NCBI RefSeq assembly: GCF_000374465.1
Contig: NZ_KB894528.1
Coordinates: 857,127 to 921,126, forward strand
DNA from: Ahrensia kielensis DSM 5890
Lineage (GTDB): Bacteria; Pseudomonadota; Alphaproteobacteria; Rhizobiales; Rhizobiaceae
Length of the DNA stretch: 64,000 nt
Reading direction: 5' to 3'
Below are positions 9,854 to 19,210 of the stretch, one piece after another. Positions within the stretch are counted from its first letter, which is position 1. Every line of letters starts with the position of its first letter. The translations under genes were made by a program, and so were the position numbers. Below the pieces are notes generated by a model, which made no database searches, was not told the origin of the DNA, and worked only from the letters and a program-made list of their open reading frames with translations.

Positions 9854-11113
9854 ATGAAAGTTATAGTTTTAGGTGCTGGAGTTGTCGGCGTAACAACAGC
9901 TTACTATTTGGCAAAATCAGGTCATGAAGTGCAGGTCATTGACCGCGCGCACCAGCCTGCAAATGAAACCAGTTTTGCCAATGCCGGCCAGATATCAGCG
10001 GGTTATGCCTCACCTTGGGCAGCGCCCGGCGTTCCGCTTAAAGCGATAAAATGGCTTTTGATGAAGCATGGTCCGCTGCTGATAAAGCCACGGGTAGACC
10101 CAGAGCTTATAACTTGGATGATGCAAATGTTGAGAAACTGCACATCATCCCGATATGCACTTAACAGAAGCCGAATGGTGCCTTTGGCTGAATATAGCCG
10201 TGATAGTTTGAGGTTACTTCGCCTAGAAAGCGGCATCTCCTATGACGAGCGCAGTGAAGGCACGTTGCAGCTTTTCAGAACAGCCAAACAATTAGATAAT
10301 TCTGCAAGCGACATCGAGATTCTAAAGCAGTTTGATGTCCCCTACCGCCTCATGGACAAAGCTGCGTGTATGGAAGTTGAGCCAGCACTGGCACAATCAG
10401 CCGATCCGTTCGTCGGCGGTCTTCATCTTCCAGAAGATGAAACCGGTGATTGCCACATTTTCACAAAAGAACTTGCAGAAAAAGCTAAGCTCTTGGGCGT
10501 TGAGTTTCTATTCGACACCGAGATCAAGCATTTAGACGTTGATGGCGGCAAGCTAACATCTGTCGTCACGTCCAAAGGAAAACTGCAAGCTGATGCCTAT
10601 GTTGTTGCACTTGGCACGGCATCCAGATCGCTTGTAATGCCTTACGGAATAAATCTGCCTATATATCCGGTAAAAGGATATTCAATGACGGTGCCTATAT
10701 CTGACGCTGATGCGGCACCCGTATCAACGGTCATGGATGAAACCTATAAGGTGGCAATCACCCGTCTTGGAGACCGTGTGCGCATTGGCGGCACGGCAGA
10801 GCTTTCTGGATATGACAACAGCCTTGCCCTTAAAAGACGCGGCGCTTTGGAGCGCTCATTCACAAGCCTATTCCCAAATTCCGGCGACCTGAACAAGGCA
10901 TCATTTTGGAGTGGCTTGCGCCCGATGACGCCAGATGGCCCACCAATCATTGGTACAACAAAAATCGAAGGGCTTTACCTCAACACAGGTCACGGCACAT
11001 TGGGTTGGACAATGGCATGCGGTTCAGCGCGCGTTGTTACAGATATTATTGACGGCTCAACGCCTGATGTTGATACTGCTGGCTTAAGCTTAACCCGTTA
11101 TCACGGAGCATAA
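9854..11113 (+). CDS. dadA: D-amino-acid dehydrogenase
   Basis: 419 residues, a DAO-family flavoenzyme that oxidises D-amino acids, chiefly D-alanine, to the 2-oxo acid and ammonia, passing electrons to the membrane quinone pool. The FAD-binding segment VIVLGAGVVGVTTAYYLAKS is at the N-terminus and the C-terminal RPMTPDGPPIIGTT, then NTGHGTLGWTMACGS, is typical of DadA. Its stop overlaps the next ATG (TAATG), coupling it to alanine racemase as in the classic dadAX arrangement. Confidence 0.92.
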   Translation: MKVIVLGAGVVGVTTAYYLAKSGHEVQVIDRAHQPANETSFANAGQISAGYASPWAAPGVPLKAIKWLLMKHGPLLIKPRVDPELITWMMQMLRNCTSSRYALNRSRMVPLAEYSRDSLRLLRLESGISYDERSEGTLQLFRTAKQLDNSASDIEILKQFDVPYRLMDKAACMEVEPALAQSADPFVGGLHLPEDETGDCHIFTKELAEKAKLLGVEFLFDTEIKHLDVDGGKLTSVVTSKGKLQADAYVVALGTASRSLVMPYGINLPIYPVKGYSMTVPISDADAAPVSTVMDETYKVAITRLGDRVRIGGTAELSGYDNSLALKRRGALERSFTSLFPNSGDLNKASFWSGLRPMTPDGPPIIGTTKIEGLYLNTGHGTLGWTMACGSARVVTDIIDGSTPDVDTAGLSLTRYHGA

Positions 11114-12207
11114 TGATGATGACCCGTGCAGGTGCGGTTCTAAATGTGAACTTGGCAGCAATTAGCGCAAACTATCAATATTTGTGCAAACAGGCCCCAA
11201 CCACCAAAGTTGCTGCAGTCGTCAAAAGCAATGCTTACGGCCTTGGCGCTGAAGAAATTGCAACGCAATTACGATCAGATAAGTGCGATACGTTCTTTGT
11301 GGCTCACCTTGAAGAAGGCATAAAGCTACGCAAAGCACTTGGCCGTTCGCCTGAAATCCTCATATTAAATGGAATACCCAATAATTATGCGGATGAGTTT
11401 CTGGCAAATCATTTAACGCCTGTCATAAACTCTCTATCGGACCTTGAACTCTGGACAGCGCTTGCCAAACAAACTGGCAAGTCGCTTACCGCCGCATTGC
11501 AATTTGACACGGGCATGTCGCGCTTAGGGCTATCTGCAAAAGACATACAAAAAATCAACGCTGATCCTTCTTTGGTCGAAGGCATAAACATTGACCTTAC
11601 GATGAGCCATTTAGCTTGCGCAGGTGATCCATCAAACCCTGCAAATGAGCAACAGCGACAAGCATTTGATACGCTATGCAAGACGATGCCAAAAGCAAAA
11701 CGCTCGCTTGCCAATTCATCTGGTATTTTTCTGTCGGGTGAATTTCACTATGATCTCGCACGCCCAGGTGCTGCACTTTATGGCATCAATCCAACAGGCC
11801 ATTCTTCAAATCCGATGAAGCCTGTCGTGCAACTTCAGGCACGCATATTGGAAATACGCGATGCCGCTGCCGGCACCCAAGTTGGTTATGATTATTTATA
11901 CAAAGCATCAACGCCGCGAAGATTAGCGACATTGTCTATAGGTTATGCGGACGGATGGCACCGACAATGGACATCAGGCGCTATGTATGAGGGTATTTAT
12001 CTGCCGGTCGTCGGCCGAATATCAATGGATAGTATGGTTGTTGATATCACGGACCTAGCAGAGGCGCAGCTGTCCAGAAACATGTTTGTCGACCTTATCA
12101 ATACCGAACAAACACTCGACAAAATTGCAGATGGCGAACACACTATTGGCTATGAAGTGCTAACCTCAATCGGAGAACGTGTTGAACGCCGATATTCCAA
12201 CAAGTGA
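11113..12207 (+). CDS. alr: Alanine racemase (catabolic type)
   Basis: 364 residues. It interconverts L- and D-alanine. The PLP lysine lies in AAVVKSNAYGLGAEE near residue 35, and the second-subunit region contains LATLSIGYADGWHR and the RISMDSMVVDIT strand. Three in-frame ATGs (11113, 11116, 11119) follow GGAG; the first overlaps the dadA stop. The partnership with dadA suggests a DadX-like catabolic role, feeding L-alanine to DadA, rather than cell-wall supply. Confidence 0.92.
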   Translation: MMMTRAGAVLNVNLAAISANYQYLCKQAPTTKVAAVVKSNAYGLGAEEIATQLRSDKCDTFFVAHLEEGIKLRKALGRSPEILILNGIPNNYADEFLANHLTPVINSLSDLELWTALAKQTGKSLTAALQFDTGMSRLGLSAKDIQKINADPSLVEGINIDLTMSHLACAGDPSNPANEQQRQAFDTLCKTMPKAKRSLANSSGIFLSGEFHYDLARPGAALYGINPTGHSSNPMKPVVQLQARILEIRDAAAGTQVGYDYLYKASTPRRLATLSIGYADGWHRQWTSGAMYEGIYLPVVGRISMDSMVVDITDLAEAQLSRNMFVDLINTEQTLDKIADGEHTIGYEVLTSIGERVERRYSNK

Positions 12208-12286
12208 AATGTAATTTCATTTTGGGATTTTTGACATTTCGTTTCCACCGCGCGGACGCTTCAGGGTTTATGCATAAGGAGCTGAC

Positions 12287-12913
12287 ATGGAACAGGAAGA
12301 CGATTCATCGCCTTGCTTTGCGCACACACTGGTTGATGGTCATGTTGTTGACCCTCAAACGCGCCACGATGTGAGCGTTTTTCGCAAATCCAATCGCCAG
12401 CGCCTTTACGCGTTAAGACAAAAGCCAACGCTTGAAGCGCGCCAAAGTGCAGCAAAAAACATTGCAGACCAACTCGGCACCATTTTGGATGATATATCTG
12501 GCAAAACAATCGCGGCCTATTGGCCAATCCGCGGTGAACTCGATTTGCGCCCTTGGATGGAAAAAGCCATAGAGCAAGGCGCCAAAATTGCCCTGCCGGT
12601 CGTGGTTGAAAAGAACCACCCCGTTGAGTTCCACCTCTGGACACCGGATTGCAAAATGACCATTGGGTATTGGCGTATTCCCGTCCCTGCTGATGCGGTA
12701 GCCGTAACGCCAGACATTATCATTGTACCCCTGCTTGGTGTCGATAAAGAGCAATTTCGCTTAGGCAATGGCGGCGGTTATTATGATCGCACCTTAGCGC
12801 AATTGCCTTCCGCAATGACCATTGGTGTTGGTCAATCCTTTGCAAAAATGGACACCATCTATCCAATGCCGTGGGATATTCCTATGCAGCGAATTGTACT
12901 GGCTGACACGTAA
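12287..12913 (+). CDS. fau: 5-formyltetrahydrofolate cyclo-ligase
   Basis: 208 residues. Converts 5-formyl-THF to 5,10-methenyl-THF with ATP. The C-terminal substrate/ATP motif GVDKEQFRLGNGGGYYDRTL is characteristic. About 30 extra residues precede the usual start (RKSNRQRLYALR), a feature I also associate with rhizobial members. It ends only two bases from the convergent nagA stop, with no terminator between. 5-formyl-THF inhibits folate enzymes and can form when glycine metabolism is active, but no direct link with gcvTHP is shown here. Confidence 0.92.
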   Translation: MEQEDDSSPCFAHTLVDGHVVDPQTRHDVSVFRKSNRQRLYALRQKPTLEARQSAAKNIADQLGTILDDISGKTIAAYWPIRGELDLRPWMEKAIEQGAKIALPVVVEKNHPVEFHLWTPDCKMTIGYWRIPVPADAVAVTPDIIIVPLLGVDKEQFRLGNGGGYYDRTLAQLPSAMTIGVGQSFAKMDTIYPMPWDIPMQRIVLADT

Positions 12914-12915
12914 AA

Positions 12916-14064
12916 TCAGGCGACCTTTTCACCTGAACGCCAACAGCCGAGCATCTCACCCTTGTCAGATCGATGAACAAAACTTGCCGCGCCGCCAACT
13001 TTGATTTCGCCAAGACCAGATTTTGCGCCGATACAATTGGCCGGATAAAGTGTTGCCATGCGCAAAGCTTCATCGGCGCTCAATCCAATGACATCGCTCA
13101 TATAATTTACAGCAGCGTTCATATCCAAATCTGCACCAGCAAGCGTGCCATCACTTAATTCCAAACGGCCGTTTGCCCGTGTAATTTCACGCCCCTTAAG
13201 AAAGAACGATTTTTGATCGATGCCGATGGTCGACATCGCATCCGTCACCAGAAATATCTTCTTACCGCCCTGCTTTGCATTCAGCGCAATTGTGATCACA
13301 GCAGGATCAACGTGAATACCGTCCGCGATCAATCCGGCATATAGATTTTCATTTTGCAACGCCGCACCAACAAGGCCAGGTTCACGGTGCGACAAAGCAC
13401 TCATTGCGTTGAACAAGTGGGTAACACATGTTGCACCGGCATCTGCTGCGGCTTGCGCATTTTGATAAGTCGTTGAGCTATGGCCTAAGCTCACAACAAT
13501 ACCCGCATCAGACAATGTTTTAATTTGTTCACGCGACACCGATTCTGGTGCAACCGTGATCATGATATGGGAAATCTTTTGTTTTGCTGCCAATAACTCA
13601 TTCATATCGGCATCGCTCATGGCATGAATAAGCGCCGGATCATGTGCACCATGTTTGCCACTGTCCAAATGCGGACCTTCCAAATGCAGACCGAGAAAAC
13701 CTGGCAAATTTTGCTCTTGAGCTAAAATCGCAGCTTCAATCGCTTGAGATGTCACCTCCGGCGTATCCGTAATAAGTGTGGGTAAAAGTGATGTCGTGCC
13801 AAACAAAGCATGCGCATCGCATATGGTCCGAATTGTATCGACCGTTGGGCTATCGTTGAACAATACGCCGCCGCCGCCATTAACCTGCAGGTCCACATAG
13901 CCGGGTGCAACATGCCCCGCATCAAGTGTAATCTGGTTGTCGCCCACATCTACAGAATCGCAAATTTTCGCAATGATGCCGTCTTCAATAAACAGCGATT
14001 GATTCTTACTGTGATTATTCCCGTCAAACAGATCAGCGCACGATAATATCCATTTATTACTCAT
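12916..14064 (-). CDS. nagA: N-acetylglucosamine-6-phosphate deacetylase
   Basis: 382 residues. Removes acetate from GlcNAc-6-phosphate. Metal and catalytic motifs of the amidohydrolase family are all visible: GLHLEGPHLD, VSLGHSSTTY, TCVTHLFNAMS and LVTDAMSTIG with the catalytic aspartate. Its ATG overlaps the TGA of the upstream sugar isomerase gene (ATGA), so the two are translationally coupled. Last gene of the leftward nagK-gntR-nagB-II-nagA operon. Confidence 0.95.
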   Translation of the reverse strand: MSNKWILSCADLFDGNNHSKNQSLFIEDGIIAKICDSVDVGDNQITLDAGHVAPGYVDLQVNGGGGVLFNDSPTVDTIRTICDAHALFGTTSLLPTLITDTPEVTSQAIEAAILAQEQNLPGFLGLHLEGPHLDSGKHGAHDPALIHAMSDADMNELLAAKQKISHIMITVAPESVSREQIKTLSDAGIVVSLGHSSTTYQNAQAAADAGATCVTHLFNAMSALSHREPGLVGAALQNENLYAGLIADGIHVDPAVITIALNAKQGGKKIFLVTDAMSTIGIDQKSFFLKGREITRANGRLELSDGTLAGADLDMNAAVNYMSDVIGLSADEALRMATLYPANCIGAKSGLGEIKVGGAASFVHRSDKGEMLGCWRSGEKVA

Positions 14065-15092
14065 ACTGTTTCAGTCACCTTTTTAAGGTTCAAAGGCTCA
14101 TCCGGATTAAAACCGCGCAAGCGCGATAATTCTTCGACGAACGAATAGAACGATACAATCAGCAAAAGCGGGTCGGTAAGTGGATGGCCTGTCGCAACAA
14201 AAGGCAATTGCGTTGCTTTGGCCGAATTGCTGGATGTTGCATAAACATCGCCGCCGCGCGCGCACAAATCATCAACCACTTCTATCATTGAGCTTTCAGC
14301 TTTATCGCGCGCAACTAACGCAAGAACCGGATAGTTAGAAGACACGATAGAAACCGGACCATGCAAGACTTCCGCAGAGCTAAAAGCTTCACCTTGTAGT
14401 TGGCATGTTTCTTTGAATTTAAGCGCAACTTCGTTGGCAATCGCAAAGGCTGGACCACGCCCAAGCACATAGAGGCGGTCTTGCCTTAGCAGACGCTTTG
14501 TTAGTTGGTCCCAATCAGTTTCAAGCGCTTGCTTTGCCAGTTCAGGCAGTTTTTCAAGCGCACTCAAAAGCGCTTCATCTTTCTGCCAATAAGCCAATAA
14601 CATTAGGCCAGAGACAACCGAAGTGATGAATGTCTTTGTGGCTGCAACGCTTTCTTCAATACCGGCATGAATATCGATTGTGTAATCGCTGATATCTGCC
14701 AAGGGCGATTTGGGGGTGTTCGTAAGTCCAATCGTCAGCGAACCATTTTTGCGCGCAGTCTTGACCATGCTTACAATATCGGGGCTTTGGCCAGATTGAG
14801 ATATGCCTATACAAGCTGTCTTCTGCAGCTTTAAATCAGCACCATAAATGGAGCTCACCGAAGGCCCAATTGATGCAACAGGCGTCTGCGCGGTCAGTTC
14901 AATGGCATATTTAAGGTAGGTCGCCGCATGGTCAGATGATCCCCGCGCAACGGTGCAAATAAGATTGGGCTCCATTGCTCGCAATTCAGCGCCAGCATTC
15001 ATGATGCTATCGCGCGAGCTACCAAGCAGTTCGCTTAAAGCATCAGGAATGCCTTCAACTTCAGCACGCATTTTAGTTTTAAAATCAAACAT
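14061..15092 (-). CDS. nagB-II: SIS-domain glucosamine-6-phosphate deaminase (NagB-II type)
   Basis: 343 residues with two SIS domains similar to the isomerase half of GlmS but without the glutaminase domain. The sugar-phosphate-binding segments CTVARGSSDHAATYLKYAI, GISQSGQSPDIV and GIEESVAATKTFI are clear, as is the C-terminal GFNPDEPLNLKKVTETV. In Shewanella-type pathways this family replaces classical NagB, and no classical NagB is present here. Position directly before nagA supports deamination of glucosamine-6-phosphate to fructose-6-phosphate. Confidence 0.88.
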   Translation of the reverse strand: MFDFKTKMRAEVEGIPDALSELLGSSRDSIMNAGAELRAMEPNLICTVARGSSDHAATYLKYAIELTAQTPVASIGPSVSSIYGADLKLQKTACIGISQSGQSPDIVSMVKTARKNGSLTIGLTNTPKSPLADISDYTIDIHAGIEESVAATKTFITSVVSGLMLLAYWQKDEALLSALEKLPELAKQALETDWDQLTKRLLRQDRLYVLGRGPAFAIANEVALKFKETCQLQGEAFSSAEVLHGPVSIVSSNYPVLALVARDKAESSMIEVVDDLCARGGDVYATSSNSAKATQLPFVATGHPLTDPLLLIVSFYSFVEELSRLRGFNPDEPLNLKKVTETV

Positions 15093-15111
15093 TCAATTCG
15101 CCCTCGGATAT

Positions 15112-15867
15112 TTAGAGCTGTAATTCCGCGACAAAATCATAAGCATCGCCGCGATAAACAGATTTGGTAAATTCTACGACTTGCCCATTTTCAAGATAGG
15201 CAACCCTTTCAATGCGCAAACCAGCCGAACCATCTTCAACATTCAAAAGTCCAGCATCTATTCCAACCAAAATGTCTGCAGAAATGCGCTGTACGGCTCG
15301 AAATGGTTTTTTGCCGATCTTATGCAAATACTCATAAAGTGAGCCGTCAATCAGGTTAGGATCAGCAATGATATTTGACGATATAGATACGCGCTCAATC
15401 GCCAGCGGTTGATCATTGGCAATACGCAATCGCGCGATCCGCACAACGGCACTTGTTGGGCTAATTCCCAATGTCATACTCTCTTCTGGCGACGGCACAT
15501 ATATGCCCTTGTCGAGCCATTCTGATCTAGCCACCAATCCGCGCCGCTCCATATCCTCACTAAAGGATGTAAGCTTCGAAAGTGATTGTTGGACTCGTCC
15601 GAAGGTCGGCGCAACAGACGTTCCGGACCCTTGCCTTCTGATAACAAGACCGTCTTTGACAAGTTTCTCGACAGCTTTGCGAACAGTGACGCGGGATAGA
15701 TTGCTTATGCTTGCCAATTCACGTTCAGAAGGAAGCGCAGCGCCCTCTTTCAACTCACCAGATAGAATTGAATTTTCAATATGTTGGCTAAGTTGAGAGT
15801 ATAATGGCCCACCATTCTTTTTCAGCCAGTTATCTGGAGCAAGTACCTGCAAAATATCTGCGGACAT
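15112..15867 (-). CDS. GntR/HutC-family regulator of amino-sugar genes
   Basis: 251 residues. An N-terminal winged helix (LKEGAALPSERELASISNL, then SRVTVRKAVEKLVKDGLV) is followed by a UTRA effector domain (SMTLGISPTSAVVRIARLRI, AIERVSISSNI), the layout of NagR/NagQ-type repressors that sense phosphorylated amino sugars. It sits between nagK and nagB-II, one base after nagK. The likely operators are the two TGGTATTNNNTTGGT elements upstream of nagK and murQ. Effector identity is inferred. Confidence 0.85.
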   Translation of the reverse strand: MSADILQVLAPDNWLKKNGGPLYSQLSQHIENSILSGELKEGAALPSERELASISNLSRVTVRKAVEKLVKDGLVIRRQGSGTSVAPTFGRVQQSLSKLTSFSEDMERRGLVARSEWLDKGIYVPSPEESMTLGISPTSAVVRIARLRIANDQPLAIERVSISSNIIADPNLIDGSLYEYLHKIGKKPFRAVQRISADILVGIDAGLLNVEDGSAGLRIERVAYLENGQVVEFTKSVYRGDAYDFVAELQL

Positions 15868-15868
15868 T

Positions 15869-16753
15869 TTACAAATCCTTCCCTGAAAAACTTTGAATGG
15901 CCAGACTTACGGCACCGCTGAGCGCATCGCCCTTTGCCGCAATAAGACGTTTTTTATAATCGTCGCTAAGGCGTTTTGCATAAACAGCGCCAAGGCCACC
16001 AATCATACAAAATTGACTGTCAGCATCCGGTAAAATTCGATCAAGCGTTTCTTCGATATTGGCAATCGCTTGCTGCATTATATACAAACCAAAGGCGTCG
16101 CCTAAATCAGCATATTCAAAGACCAACGGCGCATAAACGCCAAAATCGCCAGGTTTAGCAGCTTGCGCAAATTCAACGATTTTTTGCGGATTATTCCCAA
16201 ACTGATCTAAAACTTTTTTCGTTAAGTCAGAGCCTGCATGAATATTGTCATAAACGAGCAACGCTTCTTGTAACAATGCTCTCCCCAACCAAGCACCGCC
16301 GGACAAATCACCAACGACAAACCCCCAGCCGCCAATCGTTTTTTCAACGCCATTATGTCTGAACTGGTAGATAGAGCCTGTACCAATGATTGCAGCAGCA
16401 CCATCGCCAGAACCAACAGCGCCCTCTAGCGAAATATGAGCATCGGTTTCAATGATCATATTCTCAAACGGCAAACTTTGCCGTAGTTTTTGATTTTGCG
16501 CTTCATATTCAGCGCCCGCGAGCCCCATATAGATTGGCACCTTAGGCAGCTCTTCGGCAGATATGCCAGCCTCCAACAAAGCCTCAGTGCTGCACTTTAA
16601 AATGCTATCACGCGCAACTTCTAAACTCGACATGACATTAGCAGAACCGGCCTTGGCGTATGATAAAGGATTGCCGGCAGCGTCGCAAAGACACGCCCTG
16701 CAGCCCGTCCCCCCGCCATCAACACCTAAGTAATATTTTTGACCCTCAACCAT
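15869..16753 (-). CDS. nagK: N-acetylglucosamine / N-acetylmuramate kinase (BadF/BcrA family)
   Basis: About 294 residues from ATG 16753; a TTG at 16795 is a possible earlier start, but the phosphate-1 motif YLGVDGGGTGCRA falls at the expected residue 8-20 with the ATG. The phosphate-2/adenosine region IGTGSIYQFR and GGWGFVVGDLSGGAWLG support an ASKHA sugar kinase. Because the sugar enters by an ABC transporter it must be phosphorylated inside the cell, and this is the only kinase in the cluster. The neighbouring murQ makes MurNAc as well as GlcNAc plausible. Confidence 0.82.
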   Translation of the reverse strand: MVEGQKYYLGVDGGGTGCRACLCDAAGNPLSYAKAGSANVMSSLEVARDSILKCSTEALLEAGISAEELPKVPIYMGLAGAEYEAQNQKLRQSLPFENMIIETDAHISLEGAVGSGDGAAAIIGTGSIYQFRHNGVEKTIGGWGFVVGDLSGGAWLGRALLQEALLVYDNIHAGSDLTKKVLDQFGNNPQKIVEFAQAAKPGDFGVYAPLVFEYADLGDAFGLYIMQQAIANIEETLDRILPDADSQFCMIGGLGAVYAKRLSDDYKKRLIAAKGDALSGAVSLAIQSFSGKDL

Positions 16754-16766
16754 ACCAGCGATATAA

Positions 16767-16781
16767 ACCAATTTAATACCA
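16767..16781 (-). promoter_or_regulatory. Candidate GntR operator upstream of nagK
   Basis: TGGTATTAAATTGGT on the minus strand. It matches the site at 16898-16912 in a TGGTATTNNNTTGGT pattern and points into the nagK operon. Confidence 0.5.
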
Positions 16782-16897
16782 CATCCAATAGCCAAGCATA
16801 AAAATTATCACAAAGAATTACTAATCATCTGAAATTTATGTGTTTTTTTACTTATCAAAAGGTAAGCGGTCAAAAATGTTAACTTTTGCTAGACAGA

Positions 16898-16915
16898 TGG
16901 TATTGTTTTGGTATT
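16898..16915 (+). promoter_or_regulatory. Candidate GntR operator upstream of murQ
   Basis: TGGTATTGTTTTGGTATT contains two GGTATT repeats 10 bp apart, and its first 15 bases share TGGTATTNNNTTGGT with the site upstream of nagK, in opposite orientation. It ends 21 bp before the murQ start, so bound repressor would block transcription. Confidence 0.5.
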
Positions 16916-16936
16916 AGATAACCACGGAGGGTTTTA

Positions 16937-17836
16937 ATGCTAAAAGCCAAGACAGAGTTAAAAAGTAAACTAGCGCAAGGCATCGATACACTCGACGCTA
17001 CACAGGCACTTGCAGCACTGCTCGACGGCCAATTAGCGGCTGTACAATCACTTCGCTCTTGTTCTCCCGCCATCACCAAAGCAGCCATGGCCGCTGCGTC
17101 ATCGATTCAGTCTGGCGGCAGCTTATGCTATGTCGGCGCAGGTAGCTCCGGCCTTATGGCGCTGTCAGACAGCTTAGAATTAACAGGCACTTTTGGCGTG
17201 CCAATGAGCCAAATCAAGATCCTCTTTGCTGGTGCCCCAGATACGCTTGTTGATATGCGCGGCGGCGCAGAGGACGATACAGACCTTGCGATATCTGACG
17301 TTAAAGGCGCAAATTTAAAAGCTGGCGACTGTGCCATTCTGGTTTCTGCAAGCGGAAATACACCTTACACCGTTGCTGCACAGCAAGAATTAAAGAAGCT
17401 GGGCATTACGACAATCGCCATCGCTAATAACAACCCAAGCGCACTATTAAACAACGCCGACATTGCAATTCATTTAGATACGCCGCCAGAAATCATTGCC
17501 GGCTCAACCAGACTAGGTGCCGGCACAGCGCAGAAAATTGCATTGAACATGGTCTCTACCCTTATGGGTATTGAGCTCGGACATATCCACGACGGGCTAA
17601 TGGTGAACCTCAAAGCCGATAACGCAAAACTAGTCGAGCGTTCATTGAGCATGGTGAAAGACATTGCCCAGTGCGATTTAAGCACGGCGAAAAACATGCT
17701 CCAGCAAGCAAAAGGCAATGTTAAATTAGCCGTACTTCTGGCGGCGGGAGCCCAAAATGAACATGCAGCAGAACGCATGTTAATCGAGCATGGAGGCGTT
17801 CTCAGAAAGTGCTTGGAGCAAATCCAGTCTGACTAA
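16937..17836 (+). CDS. murQ: N-acetylmuramic acid 6-phosphate etherase
   Basis: 299 residues. Cleaves the lactyl ether of MurNAc-6-phosphate to give GlcNAc-6-phosphate and D-lactate. The SIS motif YVGAGSSGLMALSDSLELTGTFG includes the catalytic glutamate (DSLELTGTFG). The segments SASGNTPYTVAAQQELKK and GSTRLGAGTAQK-like are conserved. ATG 16937 follows GGAGGG. It heads the rightward operon with the ABC transporter and its product feeds NagA in the divergent operon. Confidence 0.93.
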   Translation: MLKAKTELKSKLAQGIDTLDATQALAALLDGQLAAVQSLRSCSPAITKAAMAAASSIQSGGSLCYVGAGSSGLMALSDSLELTGTFGVPMSQIKILFAGAPDTLVDMRGGAEDDTDLAISDVKGANLKAGDCAILVSASGNTPYTVAAQQELKKLGITTIAIANNNPSALLNNADIAIHLDTPPEIIAGSTRLGAGTAQKIALNMVSTLMGIELGHIHDGLMVNLKADNAKLVERSLSMVKDIAQCDLSTAKNMLQQAKGNVKLAVLLAAGAQNEHAAERMLIEHGGVLRKCLEQIQSD

Positions 17837-17878
17837 AATTTTAACGCATAATCTTATGCATCAACAGGGAGTAAGCAA

Positions 17879-19138
17879 ATGAAACACAAATCGTTCAAGG
17901 CAATTTTGGTTGCATCGACAGTATTTGGCAGCGCAGGCTTGTCATATGCTCAGGACGCTACATTGACTATTGAAAGCTGGCGCAATGACGACTTGTCAAT
18001 CTGGCAAGACAAAATCATTCCAGCGTTTGAAGCAAAGCACCCAAACATCAAGCTAAAGTTTACCCCATCAGCCCCTGCTGAATACAATGCGGTTTTAAAC
18101 TCAAAGCTTGAAGCAGGTTCAGCTGGCGACCTCATCACATGCCGCCCATTTGATGCGTCATTATCTCTGTTTGAAGCGAACCACCTTGCACCTCTTACTG
18201 ACCTAGAAGGCATGAACAACTTCTCAGACGTTGCCAAATCAGCATGGATCACAGACGACGGTTCAACGCCGTTCTGCGTACCAATGGCGTCTGTTATTCA
18301 TGGCTTCATTTACAATGTAGAAGCATTTGAAGATGCAGGCGTAGAAGTGCCTGAGACCGAAGCTGAATTCTTTGCAGCGCTCGATGCGATCAAAGAAAAA
18401 GGCAACTACATTCCACTTGCTATGGGCACGAACGACCAGTGGGAAGCCGCAACAATGGGCTACAACAATGTTGGTCCAAACTACTGGAAAGGCGAAGAAG
18501 GCCGCAACGCTTTGATTAAAGGCGAGCAAAAACTTACCGATGAGCCTTGGATTGCTCCATTCCGCCAGCTGGCAAAATGGAAAGATTACCTTGGCGACGG
18601 TTTTGAAGCGCAAACTTACCCTGACAGCCAAAACCTCTTCACGCTTGGCCGAGCAGCTGTTTACCCAGCAGGCTCTTGGGAAATTTCGGGCTTCAACACA
18701 AACGCACAATTCAAAATGGGTGCATTCAACCCGCCTGTGCCGAATGAAGGTGATACATGTTACATTTCTGACCATACCGATATCGGCATTGGCATGAATG
18801 CAAACACGAAACACCCAGAAGCGGCAAAAGCATTTTTGAACTGGGTTGGTTCGGAAGAATTCGCAAGCCTATATGCCAATTCACTTCCTGGCTTCTTCCC
18901 GCTGTCTAAAACAGCTGTAAAAATGGAAGACCCACTTGCACAGGAATTCATTTCTTGGCGTGAAAAATGCGAGCCAACAATCCGCTCAACATACCAGATT
19001 TTGTCACGCGGCACACCAAACCTCGAAAACGAAACTTGGAACGCATCTGTGTCCGTTATCAAAGGTGCAGAAACACCTGAAGAAGCTGGCAAGCGTTTAC
19101 AAGATGGCCTTGCATCTTGGTACGATCCACAAAAATAA
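17879..19138 (+). CDS. Sugar ABC transporter substrate-binding protein
   Basis: 419 residues, family 1 extracellular solute-binding protein. A Sec signal peptide of about 24 residues (KAILVASTVFGSAGLSYAQ) precedes the mature start DATLTIESW. The fold-typical segments GDLITCRPFDA and FTLGRAAVYPAGSWEISG are seen. It is secreted to the periplasm and delivers sugar to the two permeases downstream. Operon context with murQ suggests an amino sugar or muropeptide-derived sugar; the ligand cannot be read from sequence. Confidence 0.9.
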   Translation: MKHKSFKAILVASTVFGSAGLSYAQDATLTIESWRNDDLSIWQDKIIPAFEAKHPNIKLKFTPSAPAEYNAVLNSKLEAGSAGDLITCRPFDASLSLFEANHLAPLTDLEGMNNFSDVAKSAWITDDGSTPFCVPMASVIHGFIYNVEAFEDAGVEVPETEAEFFAALDAIKEKGNYIPLAMGTNDQWEAATMGYNNVGPNYWKGEEGRNALIKGEQKLTDEPWIAPFRQLAKWKDYLGDGFEAQTYPDSQNLFTLGRAAVYPAGSWEISGFNTNAQFKMGAFNPPVPNEGDTCYISDHTDIGIGMNANTKHPEAAKAFLNWVGSEEFASLYANSLPGFFPLSKTAVKMEDPLAQEFISWREKCEPTIRSTYQILSRGTPNLENETWNASVSVIKGAETPEEAGKRLQDGLASWYDPQK

Positions 19139-19155
19139 GTATTTAATATGATTGT

Positions 19156-19178
19156 GGGCCGCACATTTCGTGCGGCCC
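19156..19178 (+). other. Intercistronic stem-loop after binding-protein gene
   Basis: GGGCCGCAC-ATTTC-GTGCGGCCC, a perfect nine-base-pair stem 17 bp past the stop codon and without a T tract. Such hairpins behind binding-protein genes commonly protect the upstream mRNA and give higher expression of the binding protein than of the permeases. Confidence 0.7.
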
Positions 19179-19210
19179 GCTTCACGCCATTCAACAAGCT
19201 GGAAAAACTC

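Noticed and set aside
12208-12286. 6S RNA gene, often next to fau in proteobacteria
   Set aside because: The gap is only 79 bp, too short, and shows no long bulged stem.
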